Below, piece by piece: positions 1 through 8,600 of a DNA stretch of 64,000 nt (its first letter is position 1; each line of letters opens with the position of its first letter). The translations under genes and the position numbers were made by a program. The DNA lies in NCBI RefSeq assembly GCF_003612565.1, contig NZ_RAZG01000008.1, positions 50,942-114,941 on the forward strand, given 5' to 3'. The notes under the pieces are model-generated. The model did no database searches and had not been told where the DNA came from. It was given only the letters and a program-made list of their open reading frames with translations. The stretch is from Roseburia sp. 1XD42-69. GTDB lineage: Bacteria; Bacillota; Clostridia; Lachnospirales; Lachnospiraceae.

Positions 1-173
1 CCCTTGTATCTGTCTGCTGCCAAAAATGCAGGATAAAGAGTTGCGGGCCAAACCGCCATTACCCAGACACAGTCATAAAACAGCCAGGCAATTAAAAAAC
101 AGATTCCTCCTGATAAACTACCGGCAGCTGCGGCTTCCCATAGATTTAAATGCCAAACCCTGCGTTTTCCCAC
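1..173 (-). CDS. TadB-like type II/IV pilus secretion protein F, N-terminal part (runs off left edge)
   Basis: An open frame of 57 codons runs without a stop from a GTG at 173 to the window edge. It starts inside the end of cpaF, overlapping it by 28 nt, with AGGG a few bases upstream as ribosome binding site. The product begins MGKRRVWHLNLWEA and then has a long hydrophobic stretch (about residues 21-45, containing FLIAWLFYD), as expected for the first membrane segment of TadB/TadC family inner-membrane platform proteins. TadB normally follows the CpaF ATPase in tad operons, so position supports the call. Only the N-terminus is visible. The identity rests on context and the membrane segment, not on a conserved motif. 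Confidence 0.6.
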   Translation of the reverse strand, partial: MGKRRVWHLNLWEAAAAGSLSGGICFLIAWLFYDCVWVMAVWPATLYPAFLAADRYK

Positions 174-1363
174 TTTTCCCTGTGAAGCAATTCCCCTGTC
201 TTCACCCATATCCCCTGAATCCTCCCTTCCTTCTCCCCGGCCTCTTTAAACTGGTACAAAGAATTTAATACTATCTCTCCATCCTCCATTCCTGAAAGTT
301 CTGCAATCTCTAAAAGTTTCCTGCTCTTATCTCTCAGCCTTCCCAAATGGATTATCACATCAATTCCAGAAAGAATCTGACCTCTCACTGCCCATATGGG
401 AATATCCATTCCCATAAGCACCATAGTCTCCAGACGGCTCAGCATATCTTTTGCGCTGTTGGCATGTCCCGTCCCAAGACTCCCGGAGTGGCCCGTATTG
501 TTGGCGCTTAAAAGATCTACTGCCTCCGCACCCCTGCACTCTCCCACAATCAGCCTGTCCGCCCGCATCCTTAAAGCTGTACGTATCAAGTCCCTGATAC
601 CAATAGGTGTTACGCCCTCAAAACCCGCCTGTCTGGTCTCTAAGCGCACCAAATTTAAAATCCCGTTTAACTGGAGCTCTGCTGAATCTTCAATGGTAAT
701 CACCCGCTCCTCCCTGGGGATAAATTGGGAAAGGGCATTTAAAAAGGTGGTTTTCCCAGTTCCCGTACCCCCGGAGACAAATATGTTATACCCCGCTTTT
801 ACCAGTTTTTCTAAAAACTCCACAATCTCCTTTGACAACGACTGGTATTCCAGTAATTTTTCCATACTCATGGGCTTTTGGGAAAACTTGCGTATGGACA
901 CGGCGGAACCGTCTAATGACAGGGGTTTTAAAACGATATTCACTCTGGAACCCTCCGGCAGCCTGGCATCCACAATAGGGGATGCCTCATTTACCATGCG
1001 GTTTGCCCCTGCACAGATTGTCTGAATGAGGTCCTCAAGTTCTTCCTGGTCTGCAAAGTGCCTGCCGTAGGAATACAATTCTCCCTTTTTTTCATAAAAT
1101 ATTTTTTCCGCCCCGTTGACCATAATCTCCGTCACTTCCTCATCTTCCAGCAATTCCTGCAAAATACCGAATTTACGAAAAGAATAAAACATATTCCTAG
1201 AATTTGTCTTTCTTTTCTCAAAAGACAATATCTCTGTCTTATCTGCCCTGGACAACTCCTTTTCTATGCATTCCACAACCTCACCATCTGAAAGCTCCCG
1301 GTTAAAATCCATTTGCTCCAGAACTCTTTCCTTCATTTTTAAATATAATTTCCTGTCATTCAA
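146..1363 (-). CDS. cpaF: CpaF/TadA-family secretion ATPase
   Basis: Hexameric ATPase that powers Tad (Flp) pilus assembly at the inner face of the membrane. The 405-residue protein has the family layout: a helical N-terminal domain, a middle domain with IMVNG near residue 80, Walker A GGTGTGKT at 198-205, a Walker B-like RLIVGECRG near 270, and the His box GTGHANS at 297-303. Length is normal. The TTG start lies 8 nt downstream of GGAGG and overlaps the end of the CpaE-like gene by 8 nt, which suggests translational coupling. It belongs to an operon with the prepilin peptidase, the CpaE-like gene and a TadB-like gene. Family assignment is secure. Whether this system makes pili or drives natural competence is not visible here. 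Confidence 0.95.
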   Translation of the reverse strand: MNDRKLYLKMKERVLEQMDFNRELSDGEVVECIEKELSRADKTEILSFEKRKTNSRNMFYSFRKFGILQELLEDEEVTEIMVNGAEKIFYEKKGELYSYGRHFADQEELEDLIQTICAGANRMVNEASPIVDARLPEGSRVNIVLKPLSLDGSAVSIRKFSQKPMSMEKLLEYQSLSKEIVEFLEKLVKAGYNIFVSGGTGTGKTTFLNALSQFIPREERVITIEDSAELQLNGILNLVRLETRQAGFEGVTPIGIRDLIRTALRMRADRLIVGECRGAEAVDLLSANNTGHSGSLGTGHANSAKDMLSRLETMVLMGMDIPIWAVRGQILSGIDVIIHLGRLRDKSRKLLEIAELSGMEDGEIVLNSLYQFKEAGEKEGRIQGIWVKTGELLHREKWENAGFGI

Positions 1364-2363
1364 TTTTTGGACCTCCCAGCCAATTCCTCACATAGTCTCC
1401 CAGGGAGCCGTACAAACTTTTTTCCAAAGAAAACGGCTCCTCCCCCAAAACCATTTCATCCGGCAAAAAAATATGCTTTAATCTGGATGCTGTACTCTCA
1501 CTTTCCTTCTCCAAATAACCCGTAAATTCTTTCATGCGGATGCGGTTAAGCCCTCCTTCTTTTTCCAGACAGTAGATATTCTCAAAGAAGGACAACATTT
1601 GGGCAAATCCTAAAAATACATTTCCAAAATCTACGATTACCACATCATACCCACTGTTGTTTTTCAGATCTAAAAATAATTCTTCATAAAGATTTTGAGG
1701 GATTTCTGATAAATGTTCCGGGTTAACAACCGGAGGAATATAATCGAAATTAAGAATTGTTCTGCGAATCCGATGCAGGCCTGTCTGAAAATTCTGGCCA
1801 TTCTGCATCATCCCATAGATAAGATCTCCAATATCCTCTGTGGCATCCGTACCGGTAACTCCATAAAAACCACTGTGTTCCTGGAGATTGATATATAATA
1901 ATTTTTCATGTTCCCCTAATATTTGAGCCATCGTAAGGGAAAACAACATCTGGCTGCACACATGAACCGGGGAGTACACCCCTGTCATCTTTGTCCGTTT
2001 CCCGGAAACAAATTCCTCCTGGAGGGGATTTTCCTGCCATAAAAGAGCAGAAACTTGAGAAAAAACTTCTTCCACTGGCTGGTATTTAAAAACAGAAGGC
2101 AGATGCTGTGCAAAGCCGGGTATACAATCTTCCCGAAATAATATAATTTTTGATGAAATCTTCTCAATTTCCATTTCCTCCAAACACGCACCTGTGACTA
2201 AAAGAGCATCAAATACTTCTGCTTCCGCCGCCCGCTCATATGCTCTCATATCCCAAAACGTCCAGACTTTAAAAAAACATTCCTTTTTCCGGACAAGGTA
2301 CGCTGCAAGCTGCTTTAAATACTCCCTCTCCTTATCCAGCACCGCTACTTTTAACTGTACCAA
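1356..2363 (-). CDS. CpaE/TadZ-like pilus assembly protein
   Basis: Probable MinD/ParA-fold localisation protein of the Tad system. The first 120 residues resemble a receiver-like domain (VAVLDKEREY start). The rest resembles the divergent P-loop domain of TadZ/CpaE with a VVIVDFGN strand, but I see no intact deviant Walker A (KGGxGKT), as in many clostridial homologues. The start is TTG at 2363, exactly 6 nt after a perfect AGGAGG (2375-2370). A longer ATG-initiated frame from 2411 is open but would bury that ribosome binding site. The gene overlaps the prepilin peptidase by 13 nt and cpaF by 8 nt. The call depends largely on operon position. Confidence 0.75.
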   Translation of the reverse strand: MVQLKVAVLDKEREYLKQLAAYLVRKKECFFKVWTFWDMRAYERAAEAEVFDALLVTGACLEEMEIEKISSKIILFREDCIPGFAQHLPSVFKYQPVEEVFSQVSALLWQENPLQEEFVSGKRTKMTGVYSPVHVCSQMLFSLTMAQILGEHEKLLYINLQEHSGFYGVTGTDATEDIGDLIYGMMQNGQNFQTGLHRIRRTILNFDYIPPVVNPEHLSEIPQNLYEELFLDLKNNSGYDVVIVDFGNVFLGFAQMLSFFENIYCLEKEGGLNRIRMKEFTGYLEKESESTASRLKHIFLPDEMVLGEEPFSLEKSLYGSLGDYVRNWLGGPKIE

Positions 2364-2896
2364 AACAAACCTCCTGACTTTACAATGGGTATAGCGTACA
2401 TGCAAATCCATCCGAGGAAAACTGCAAGGGAAAATGCCATCTTAGACTTTGGTATCTCCTCCGGAAGCTCATAGGGTATTATTTTCTGATATCTGCACAC
2501 ATAAAAAAGATAATTACATGCATATTTCAGCTTTTCTCCCCTGTGATTATCCATTAATAAATAAAAAAGAGAGAGTATTCCGCCTGCTATAAAACTGTAA
2601 AAAATGCAAAAAAGCAATTCCTCAATGGTAAGTATACCGCCTATCATGGAAAATAACTTGATGTCGCCTGCCCCAAGGACATGCATAAGAAACATAAGAT
2701 AAAATAAGATTACAGGAACCGAAATGTTCCTAAGAAAAAAATATATCCCTCTGAAATCATATTCCTGAACTTTACTGAGCAGCCCAAGGAACAGCCCAAA
2801 TAGAATCAGCTTATTGGAAACCCTTCCAGAACGAATATCCTGCGCCACTGCAATGACAAGCAGGAAAAACAATATTACAATTTTTACTTTTCCAAT
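2351..2896 (-). CDS. Prepilin peptidase, A24 family (TadV/CpaA-type)
   Basis: Membrane aspartic protease that cleaves Flp-type prepilins. The sequence has the first catalytic region AQDIRSGRVSN near the N-terminus and the second, GAGDIKLF (the GxGD motif), about residue 80, with several hydrophobic helices between and after. It is short (about 175-180 residues), the size of TadV enzymes lacking the N-methyltransferase domain. The start is uncertain. A TTG at 2872 has no ribosome binding site, whereas an in-frame ATT at 2896 lies just after GAGAGGTG. I chose the ATT, a rare initiator known from infC. It is first in the tad operon, with a promoter at 2927-2955. Confidence 0.87.
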   Translation of the reverse strand: MGKVKIVILFFLLVIAVAQDIRSGRVSNKLILFGLFLGLLSKVQEYDFRGIYFFLRNISVPVILFYLMFLMHVLGAGDIKLFSMIGGILTIEELLFCIFYSFIAGGILSLFYLLMDNHRGEKLKYACNYLFYVCRYQKIIPYELPEEIPKSKMAFSLAVFLGWICMYAIPIVKSGGLFWYS

Positions 2897-2926
2897 GTAT
2901 CACCTCTCTCGTAGTTTGTAGTTAGC

Positions 2927-2955
2927 ATTATAGTAGCTGCAGCCTAATTTGTCTA
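2927..2955 (-). promoter_or_regulatory. Sigma-A-type promoter of the tad operon
   Basis: On the minus strand TAGACA (2955-2950) and a perfect TATAAT (2932-2927) are separated by 17 bp, leaving a leader of about 25 nt to the prepilin peptidase. Read from sequence only. Confidence 0.6.
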
Positions 2956-2991
2956 CTGCTTTCTGAAAAATTTTCCATTTTTGTGAAATTG

Positions 2992-3270
2992 TCACAACAT
3001 ATTATAAAAAACAATGCCGTAAAGTAGCCCAAGACCGCCTGTACCAAGGGTTCCCACTGTCAAAACACTAAAGGGGTTAATTCCCACTGCACAGGCAATT
3101 CCCAACTCAGCCAAGGCCATATTGCACAGATAAATGCCTATGACTCCCAATAATCCCCGCACTAAAAAATTTAGCAAAAACTCAGCTTTCTGCCGCAAAA
3201 GGCCCATAAAAAGCACCAAAAGGCAAATTCCAATGATTACCAGCATCCCGGTATTTTTATTCATTTCCAT
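2992..3270 (-). CDS. bofA: BofA-family pro-sigma-K processing regulator
   Basis: Small integral membrane protein of 92 residues. In Bacillus BofA inhibits the SpoIVFB protease that activates sigma-K during sporulation. The N-terminal third is a membrane segment (MLVIIGICLLVLFMG). The C-terminal half carries the family signature GINPFSVLTVGTLG followed by GLGLLYGIVFY. The ATG at 3270 follows GAGG by 9 nt. In Bacillus bofA is downstream of recR-yaaL in one direction. Here yaaL sits next to it but diverges, and recR is absent, so the block has been rearranged. Family assignment is strong. A role in sporulation cannot be inferred from this gene alone. Confidence 0.88.
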   Translation of the reverse strand: MEMNKNTGMLVIIGICLLVLFMGLLRQKAEFLLNFLVRGLLGVIGIYLCNMALAELGIACAVGINPFSVLTVGTLGTGGLGLLYGIVFYNML

Positions 3271-3399
3271 ATTTCTATTCCTCGTCCACTCTTTGGTACA
3301 ATATATACTTTATTTTCAAAATTATTCCTTTTTTGTATAAATCCACATTCTATTGACTATAATTTAAATATATCATATTTATGAGAAGGCGGGGATGCT

Positions 3400-3651
3400 A
3401 TGAAGCGAATGCTGAAAAACAGTGTTTTTTGTGACAAAAACTATGCTGTGCTTTTAGAGGATTTGGACAAAGCCAAGGTGGATTTAGATTCCGCCTATGC
3501 CAACCTTGCAAATGTGTTGGACCAGGACCTTATCGACTGCTATATCTATGAGCTTCAGTCTGTGCAGATGCGGTATAAGTTTCTTCTTGGCCGGGTAAAG
3601 CAAATAGAGGATTCTTATGCAAAGAATCCTCTGGAAGCTTCAGGTACCTGA
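3400..3651 (+). CDS. yaaL: YaaL-like DUF2508 family protein
   Basis: Small soluble helical protein of 83 residues and unknown function. It matches the DUF2508/YaaL pattern: a first helix rich in D, A and K (LDKAKVDLDSAYANL), then DQDLIDCYIYELQS and a RYKFLLGRVK helix. A GGCGGGG ribosome binding site precedes the ATG. It is transcribed away from bofA, its usual neighbour. Its last 37 nt overlap the convergent end of fliS, including a perfect 11-bp hairpin (3606-3632). The family is recognised. No function is assigned. Confidence 0.85.
   Translation: MKRMLKNSVFCDKNYAVLLEDLDKAKVDLDSAYANLANVLDQDLIDCYIYELQSVQMRYKFLLGRVKQIEDSYAKNPLEASGT
3606..3632. terminator. Perfect 11-bp hairpin shared by the convergent ends of yaaL and fliS
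   Basis: AGAGGATTCTT (3606-3616) and AAGAATCCTCT (3622-3632) are exact reverse complements around a 5-nt loop. The fliS stop codon lies in this hairpin and yaaL reads through it. On the minus strand it is followed by a weak T-rich stretch (ATTTGCTTT), so it may end the flagellin-fliS transcript. There is no T-tract on the plus side. Confidence 0.5.
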
Positions 3652-4091
3652 TATGTCTCAGTCAAATCATTTTTTCCGTATGTAATCCCGGCATAAACCT
3701 GCTGGGTATTGCGCATTAATGGCTGTGAGGAATCCTGCTTTGCTGCTTCCTTAAAAGCATCATGCAGGTTTTCCATAACCATTTTTGCATGGTTTAAATC
3801 TTCCAGCCCATTCCTCATCACTGACTTTGCCAAAGATTCTTTGGCAAAGACATACAGAGAATATAGGTCTTTTGAGACCGCATATTTAAAATCTAAGGCC
3901 CGCATCAATTCGTCAATACATTTCTCCGCCTTCCGCACAGATTCCTGGAACTGCTCATTCTCCTTTCTGGAAAATGCATCTTCCGCCTCTGTTACATACG
4001 CAAAGAAAATATCATAAATTACCACAATCATGCCGCCTCTGTTACACTGGGAAATTCTTCTGGTAAAATCTTTTACCTGCTCACGATTCAT
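3615..4091 (-). CDS. fliS: FliS-family flagellin export chaperone
   Basis: Cytosolic four-helix chaperone that binds the flagellin C-terminus and prevents premature polymerisation before export. The 158-residue protein begins MNREQVKDFTRRISQCNR and has the MIVVIYDIFFAYVTEAEDAF helix typical of FliS. Further helices (CIDELMRALDF, LYSLYVFAKESL) match the fold. It is about 25 residues longer than common FliS proteins, with a polar tail (residues ~125-158). ATG 4091 follows GGAG by 8 nt. It lies 11 nt downstream of the flagellin gene in the same direction, the usual chaperone-client pairing. Confidence 0.82.
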   Translation of the reverse strand: MNREQVKDFTRRISQCNRGGMIVVIYDIFFAYVTEAEDAFSRKENEQFQESVRKAEKCIDELMRALDFKYAVSKDLYSLYVFAKESLAKSVMRNGLEDLNHAKMVMENLHDAFKEAAKQDSSQPLMRNTQQVYAGITYGKNDLTETYQVPEASRGFFA

Positions 4092-4102
4092 GTTTTATAC
4101 TC

Positions 4103-5545
4103 CTACTGCAATAGCTGCAATACCATCTGGGGAATGTCATTTGCCTGGGCAAGCACTGAGGTTCCTGCCTGCTGCAAAACAGTATATTTGGTGTACTCTG
4201 TCATTTCTTTTGCCATATCTGTATCTTTAATATGTGAGTAAGCAGTCGTCACATCCTCCCCTGCCGCATCCAGGCTGTCCACCGCATATTCCAGGCGGTT
4301 CTGGTAAGCACCGATTCTGGAACGGATACTGCTCACAGTTCCAATCGCATTATCCAAAATGCTGATTGCCCTGCCTCCGCCATCTATCATGGTTACATCC
4401 ACTTCGTCCAGATATAGATTTTGGCTGGAAATTTTGGGAATGGTAAATTTCATAGTCTGATGTTCATTTGCCCCAATCTGCAGTGTCATTTTTCCAATAT
4501 CTGTCACTTCTATATCCACATCTCCTGTCTGACCTGCACCCACCATAAAATCCATGGAAAATCCTGAAACATCTGATATCATAATCCGGTTTCCATCCGT
4601 CAGCACTGTAGTCTGAGGCCCAAAGTCTGAACCTAAATCTGCTGAAATGTCAATATTCAATCCTGCTATAGCTGTGCCCGGTACTCCTAAAAATGCTTCC
4701 ATTTCCGGTGTACTGCATTTAATTTCAACCTGTGATTCCACTCCAAATTTATTGCACACAAATGCAAGCTGGTCACCGTACTGGTAAGGTGTTCCCGTGG
4801 GTGTATATCCCCCTGTTTCCGGGAACTGCTGTAAATTATTGGTTCCATCGGAAGGAAATACATTCACATTCCCCTTTGCTGCACCGTCTCTCAGTTTCTG
4901 GTAAAACTCATCCGCTGTCTCCTTACCTGTAAAACCAATTTCATACCCGTTGATAGAAACTTTTCCCTCCGGAACAGTCCCTGTGGTAGCGGTAAGGGCT
5001 GTAGACTGGGTGGCCGCCGCATTGACAGTCATTTTGTAATGTCCCGGCTCCACTTCATCTGACACTGCCATCCGGGTTACATCAATGGGGTTTGCCGGAT
5101 CAGAAGATGCGTAAACTCTTGTATCGGAACTTCCATCTAATAACTTCTTTGTATTATATTCCGTATCCCTGGCAATTCGGTCTACTTCTTTCCTAAGCTC
5201 TCCAATTTCTTCCTGCATTGCCTGCCTGTCAGCAACCATATTGGTATCATTTGCCGCCTGAACAGACAGCTCACGAATTCTCTGGAGCATACTGGTAATC
5301 TCTCCCACAGCCGTATCTGCAATCTGCAATACGCTGATTCCGTTAGATGCATTCTGGGATGCCTGTGCCAAACCGTCAATCTGAGCCTTCATTTTGTCGC
5401 TGATTGCCATTCCTGCCGGGTCATCTTTGGCATGGTTAATTTTCAGTCCTGAAGATAAGCGTTCCATTGACTGCGCAAGTCCGTTTTCTGAGTGGTGCAA
5501 ATGTGCGTTTGTAATAACTGCTGACATGTTGTGATTAATTTTCAT
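4103..5545 (-). CDS. hag: Flagellin
   Basis: Filament subunit, 480 residues. The N-terminal D0/D1 helices are classical (MKINHNMSAV, RLSSGLKIN, DDPAGMAIS, LQRIRELSVQAANDTN). The C-terminal D1/D0 is also intact (AISILDNAIGTVSSIRS, LGxxQNRLEY-type helix, ending QANDIPQMVLQLLQ). Residues ~145-395 form the variable outer region. R89, L93 and E113 align with Salmonella FliC R90, L94 and E114, the core TLR5-contact residues. ATG 5545 follows AGGAAGG by 9 nt. Expression is probably driven by the sigma-28-type promoter at 5630-5656 and controlled post-transcriptionally at a CsrA-like site (5597-5608). fliS follows directly. Confidence 0.97.
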   Translation of the reverse strand: MKINHNMSAVITNAHLHHSENGLAQSMERLSSGLKINHAKDDPAGMAISDKMKAQIDGLAQASQNASNGISVLQIADTAVGEITSMLQRIRELSVQAANDTNMVADRQAMQEEIGELRKEVDRIARDTEYNTKKLLDGSSDTRVYASSDPANPIDVTRMAVSDEVEPGHYKMTVNAAATQSTALTATTGTVPEGKVSINGYEIGFTGKETADEFYQKLRDGAAKGNVNVFPSDGTNNLQQFPETGGYTPTGTPYQYGDQLAFVCNKFGVESQVEIKCSTPEMEAFLGVPGTAIAGLNIDISADLGSDFGPQTTVLTDGNRIMISDVSGFSMDFMVGAGQTGDVDIEVTDIGKMTLQIGANEHQTMKFTIPKISSQNLYLDEVDVTMIDGGGRAISILDNAIGTVSSIRSRIGAYQNRLEYAVDSLDAAGEDVTTAYSHIKDTDMAKEMTEYTKYTVLQQAGTSVLAQANDIPQMVLQLLQ

Positions 5546-5596
5546 ATAATTTTACCTTCCTGTTTTTTCTACTGTTCCGCATCCATGCCGTTTTGG

Positions 5597-5608
5597 TACA
5601 TCCCTGTA
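5597..5608 (-). promoter_or_regulatory. Probable CsrA binding hairpin in the flagellin leader
   Basis: The minus-strand leader reads TTACAGGGATGTA. It matches the known CsrA selection consensus (RUACARGGAUGU) at all but the first base and forms a TACA/TGTA stem that presents GGGA in the loop. A second GGA lies in the ribosome binding site (ACAGGAAGG, 5563-5555). Bacillus hag has the same two-site arrangement. Protein binding is inferred. Confidence 0.6.
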
Positions 5609-5629
5609 AATCTCTTTGTTCTGCAATCT

Positions 5630-5656
5630 ATATCGGACTAAAATTCCAGTTCCTTA
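5630..5656 (-). promoter_or_regulatory. Sigma-28 (SigD/FliA)-type flagellin promoter
   Basis: On the minus strand TAAG (5656-5653), 15 nt, then TCCGATAT (5637-5630). The sigma-28 consensus is TAAA-N15-GCCGATAT, so there is one mismatch in each box. The -35 box lies in the last codons of the upstream 1041-residue gene. The predicted start gives a leader of about 78 nt. Confidence 0.72.
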
Positions 5657-8600
5657 ATGCTTTCCATAAAGCTCTTTGCAATTTCGTATAACCTTGCCGT
5701 CTGAATTTCATATGATTCACTGTCCTTTTCCGGAACCTCTCCCATGGCTGAATGGGAAAACCTATTGAAATCCAATTCATCCACATAAGCTGCCTTTAAG
5801 ATATTTTCTCCCTCCACGGGCCATCTGCCCGTAATACTTTCTGCATGGGCCTCTATCCTATCTCTGGTCTCTTTCCTGTCAGCGGCAACAAAACCTGAAA
5901 TTCCCTTTTCCTCCGCCCGGATATTTGCCGCAATCCTGCCTGCTTTCTCCGTCTCAAACATAATTTCCACAATGCCTTTTTTCTTCGTGCCCCGGACAAT
6001 CTTTAACGACATATTGGTAACTTCATTTCCCACCAGCACAGGAATGGTATAATTCTCTTCCTCCGCCATTTTTCCCGCAATGGAAAGCTGTGCATTCATA
6101 AGCTTTAACTCCCGGATATCCATGCTGGTAATGTGCTCCTTGTCGGCAATCATGGTCTTCATAACGTTTTCCGCTGTCTCCGCTAAAACTTCCTGGGCTG
6201 CAGCCATCTCTTTGGGTGTTTTCATAGCGTTGGCAAATCTTTCAAGGATTTCCTCCTTAATGCCTTGGAAATCCACCTCCTCACCGGAAAATACCTCATC
6301 TTTATTAAATAGCTGGTTAAACACCTGATTCCGCTTATTCATCAACCGATTTGCAGCAAGGACATTATCCACAGTATTGGGAAGATCAAGTTTAGATAAA
6401 AGGCTGTAAACCTGCTCCTCCGTTACTGCGGCCTGGCGCACTTCCTGTGCCTGGGCTTTGTAATACTCCTGATCTGCTTTTGCCTCCTCTGCCTCCGTCT
6501 CCTGAGACATCTGCATTAGAGCCTGTTTTAACTGCTCCGGAGTGTAATCCTCCCATCCCGGACTCTCCATCAGCTTCTGCATTTTTACCGGAGTTAGGGT
6601 CTCTAAAACATCTCTCATGCAATCAGACTGATATGCTGTCTCAATCTGATCTGTAATTGATTTGCCCACAGTGCCATCCACACCGGAAAATTCGTCATCC
6701 ACTGTATAGTCCATGCCGCTTTTCTTAGAACTGCGCACAGCCGTCAGAAGATTTCTCATGGTCAGTTCACCGCCCTGGGCTATAAGAGCTCCGATAGCCG
6801 CCCCATCCGTCTTCTCCACCTGGTTCATCAGGCGGTAAATTCCTATGTAAGACTCTCTCTCCTCCGGGGAAATCTCATTGTTGTGCTCCAATTTCCAGAG
6901 ATACTCGCTGAATCGCTCATTGTCTGCCTCCGGGCTTTCTAGCCGAATTGCCTCCGCCTGTTTATTTAAGGTATCCAAATCTGTGTCTAGGGGATTGATT
7001 CCCTGATGAATCATCTCTCTGACAGTTGCCGGGGTCAGATTTGCAAAGGTTCTCTGCACCCGCTCATCTGCCGCCTTCATGGCAAGTATGGACCCTTCAT
7101 TAATCTCCAGGCTGTTGTAAGCTAAAATCCGCACTGCCCTTTCGTTGGCATCGTTTGCCTCAAGTCCTAAATCCTTTAAAATATCATCCACATTGGCAAA
7201 AGCCTTCTTAATGGAATCACCTAAATCTGCTCTGGGGGCTGTCATCAGCGTCTCATAACTCTCATTGGCCTTATCTAATGTGTCCTTTAATACGGTTCCC
7301 GCCTCGTGGAGCCCGTTTACGGTATCTAAATCACGTCCTTGTATGCCTAAAAGGTAAGCGGGCATCTGCTTTAAATCTGAAACCTTCTGAGCGGTCTCTG
7401 CAAAAAGCTGGGTCATGCTCTCTGTATGGTTCACCCCTGTCTTCTCTCCCAAGAGAGCTTCATAATAATTATTCTCCTGTTGCTTTAAGCTTTCCACCAA
7501 TTCCTCCAACGGCTTAGTATCTATGGAAATCCCCTGTTTTAAAAGGGCACGGTTGGCCTCAGTAGTCATAGCCAGACGGGTTTCCTCCAAAACACGCTTT
7601 GCTTTCAGGAACATTAATGCCTCATGGGAAATCTCCTCCCCTTCAGCTGCTCCTTTCGCTTCAGCAAGCACAGGGCTGCTGTTTGTCTGATTCAGTTTTC
7701 CCTGTTTTCTAAGCTCCGCCGTCTGCTCTAAACTCTCTATGGTAATTTCCATATTGTTGGCAGTAAGATATGCCAAATCTTCATCGGAAGCCTCCATAAC
7801 CACTTCCATGGCGTGTTCTGCCTGGGCTTTCAGGGTGTACTCCGGCAAAAGCATGGCATCTTCCGGCCGTCCGCCCTCCGACACGGCAAGCGCCACTGCT
7901 GAAATCACCTGGGATTCCTCCATTGGCAGCTCTAATCCCCTCAATTTTTCCACATAGGAAAAATTTTCTGCCGTAAAGGGAATCTGGCTTTTTATCATCC
8001 ACTTACTGTCCTCTATGGTTTGGTCATTTACCTTTTCCCCCGCCTGGGTAATCACCTGCTCTATCCGCTCAGTTAAAGAATCAAAATCAATCTCCCCGTC
8101 CTCCGGAGGCGTATAGCCTGCACTTCCGGAAAACTCTGCGAGAAAAAGATTTGCTATGCTTGGGGCAAGCCTATTATCTAACATATATTTTATGGCACCG
8201 TCAGAAGGCTTTGTCAGCTCTTTTGCCTGGTTTAAAGCCTCAAGCCCTTCTGCCATATTCTCCTGGGAATCCGGCAGGTCTGCCTGGGCAAATTCCCTTT
8301 CCAACTGATTGGCCGCCGCCACACTGCCTCCAATTGCCTCCAATTGCTCCCTGGTAAGGGAATCTCCCATAGCGGAGACATCCACTCCGGCTTTTGCAAG
8401 CTGTGCTTTTATCTTATCCGTGACTGTCACAATGGTCTTTCCATCTGTCTCGTGAATAGAAAAACCTTCCTCCTGGAGTTTTCTGTAATCTTCCGGAGAC
8501 AAAGTGTTAGATAAAACTGCCATCTGATTTTTTCTTTCACCAGCAGACATGCTTTCATTTTCCATCTTTTGCTGCAGTTCCTCTATTGCACTTTTTCCGG

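Noticed and set aside
396..1025. 209-codon open frame on the plus strand, opposite cpaF
   Set aside because: Antisense to the conserved ATPase domain, with no recognisable protein features.
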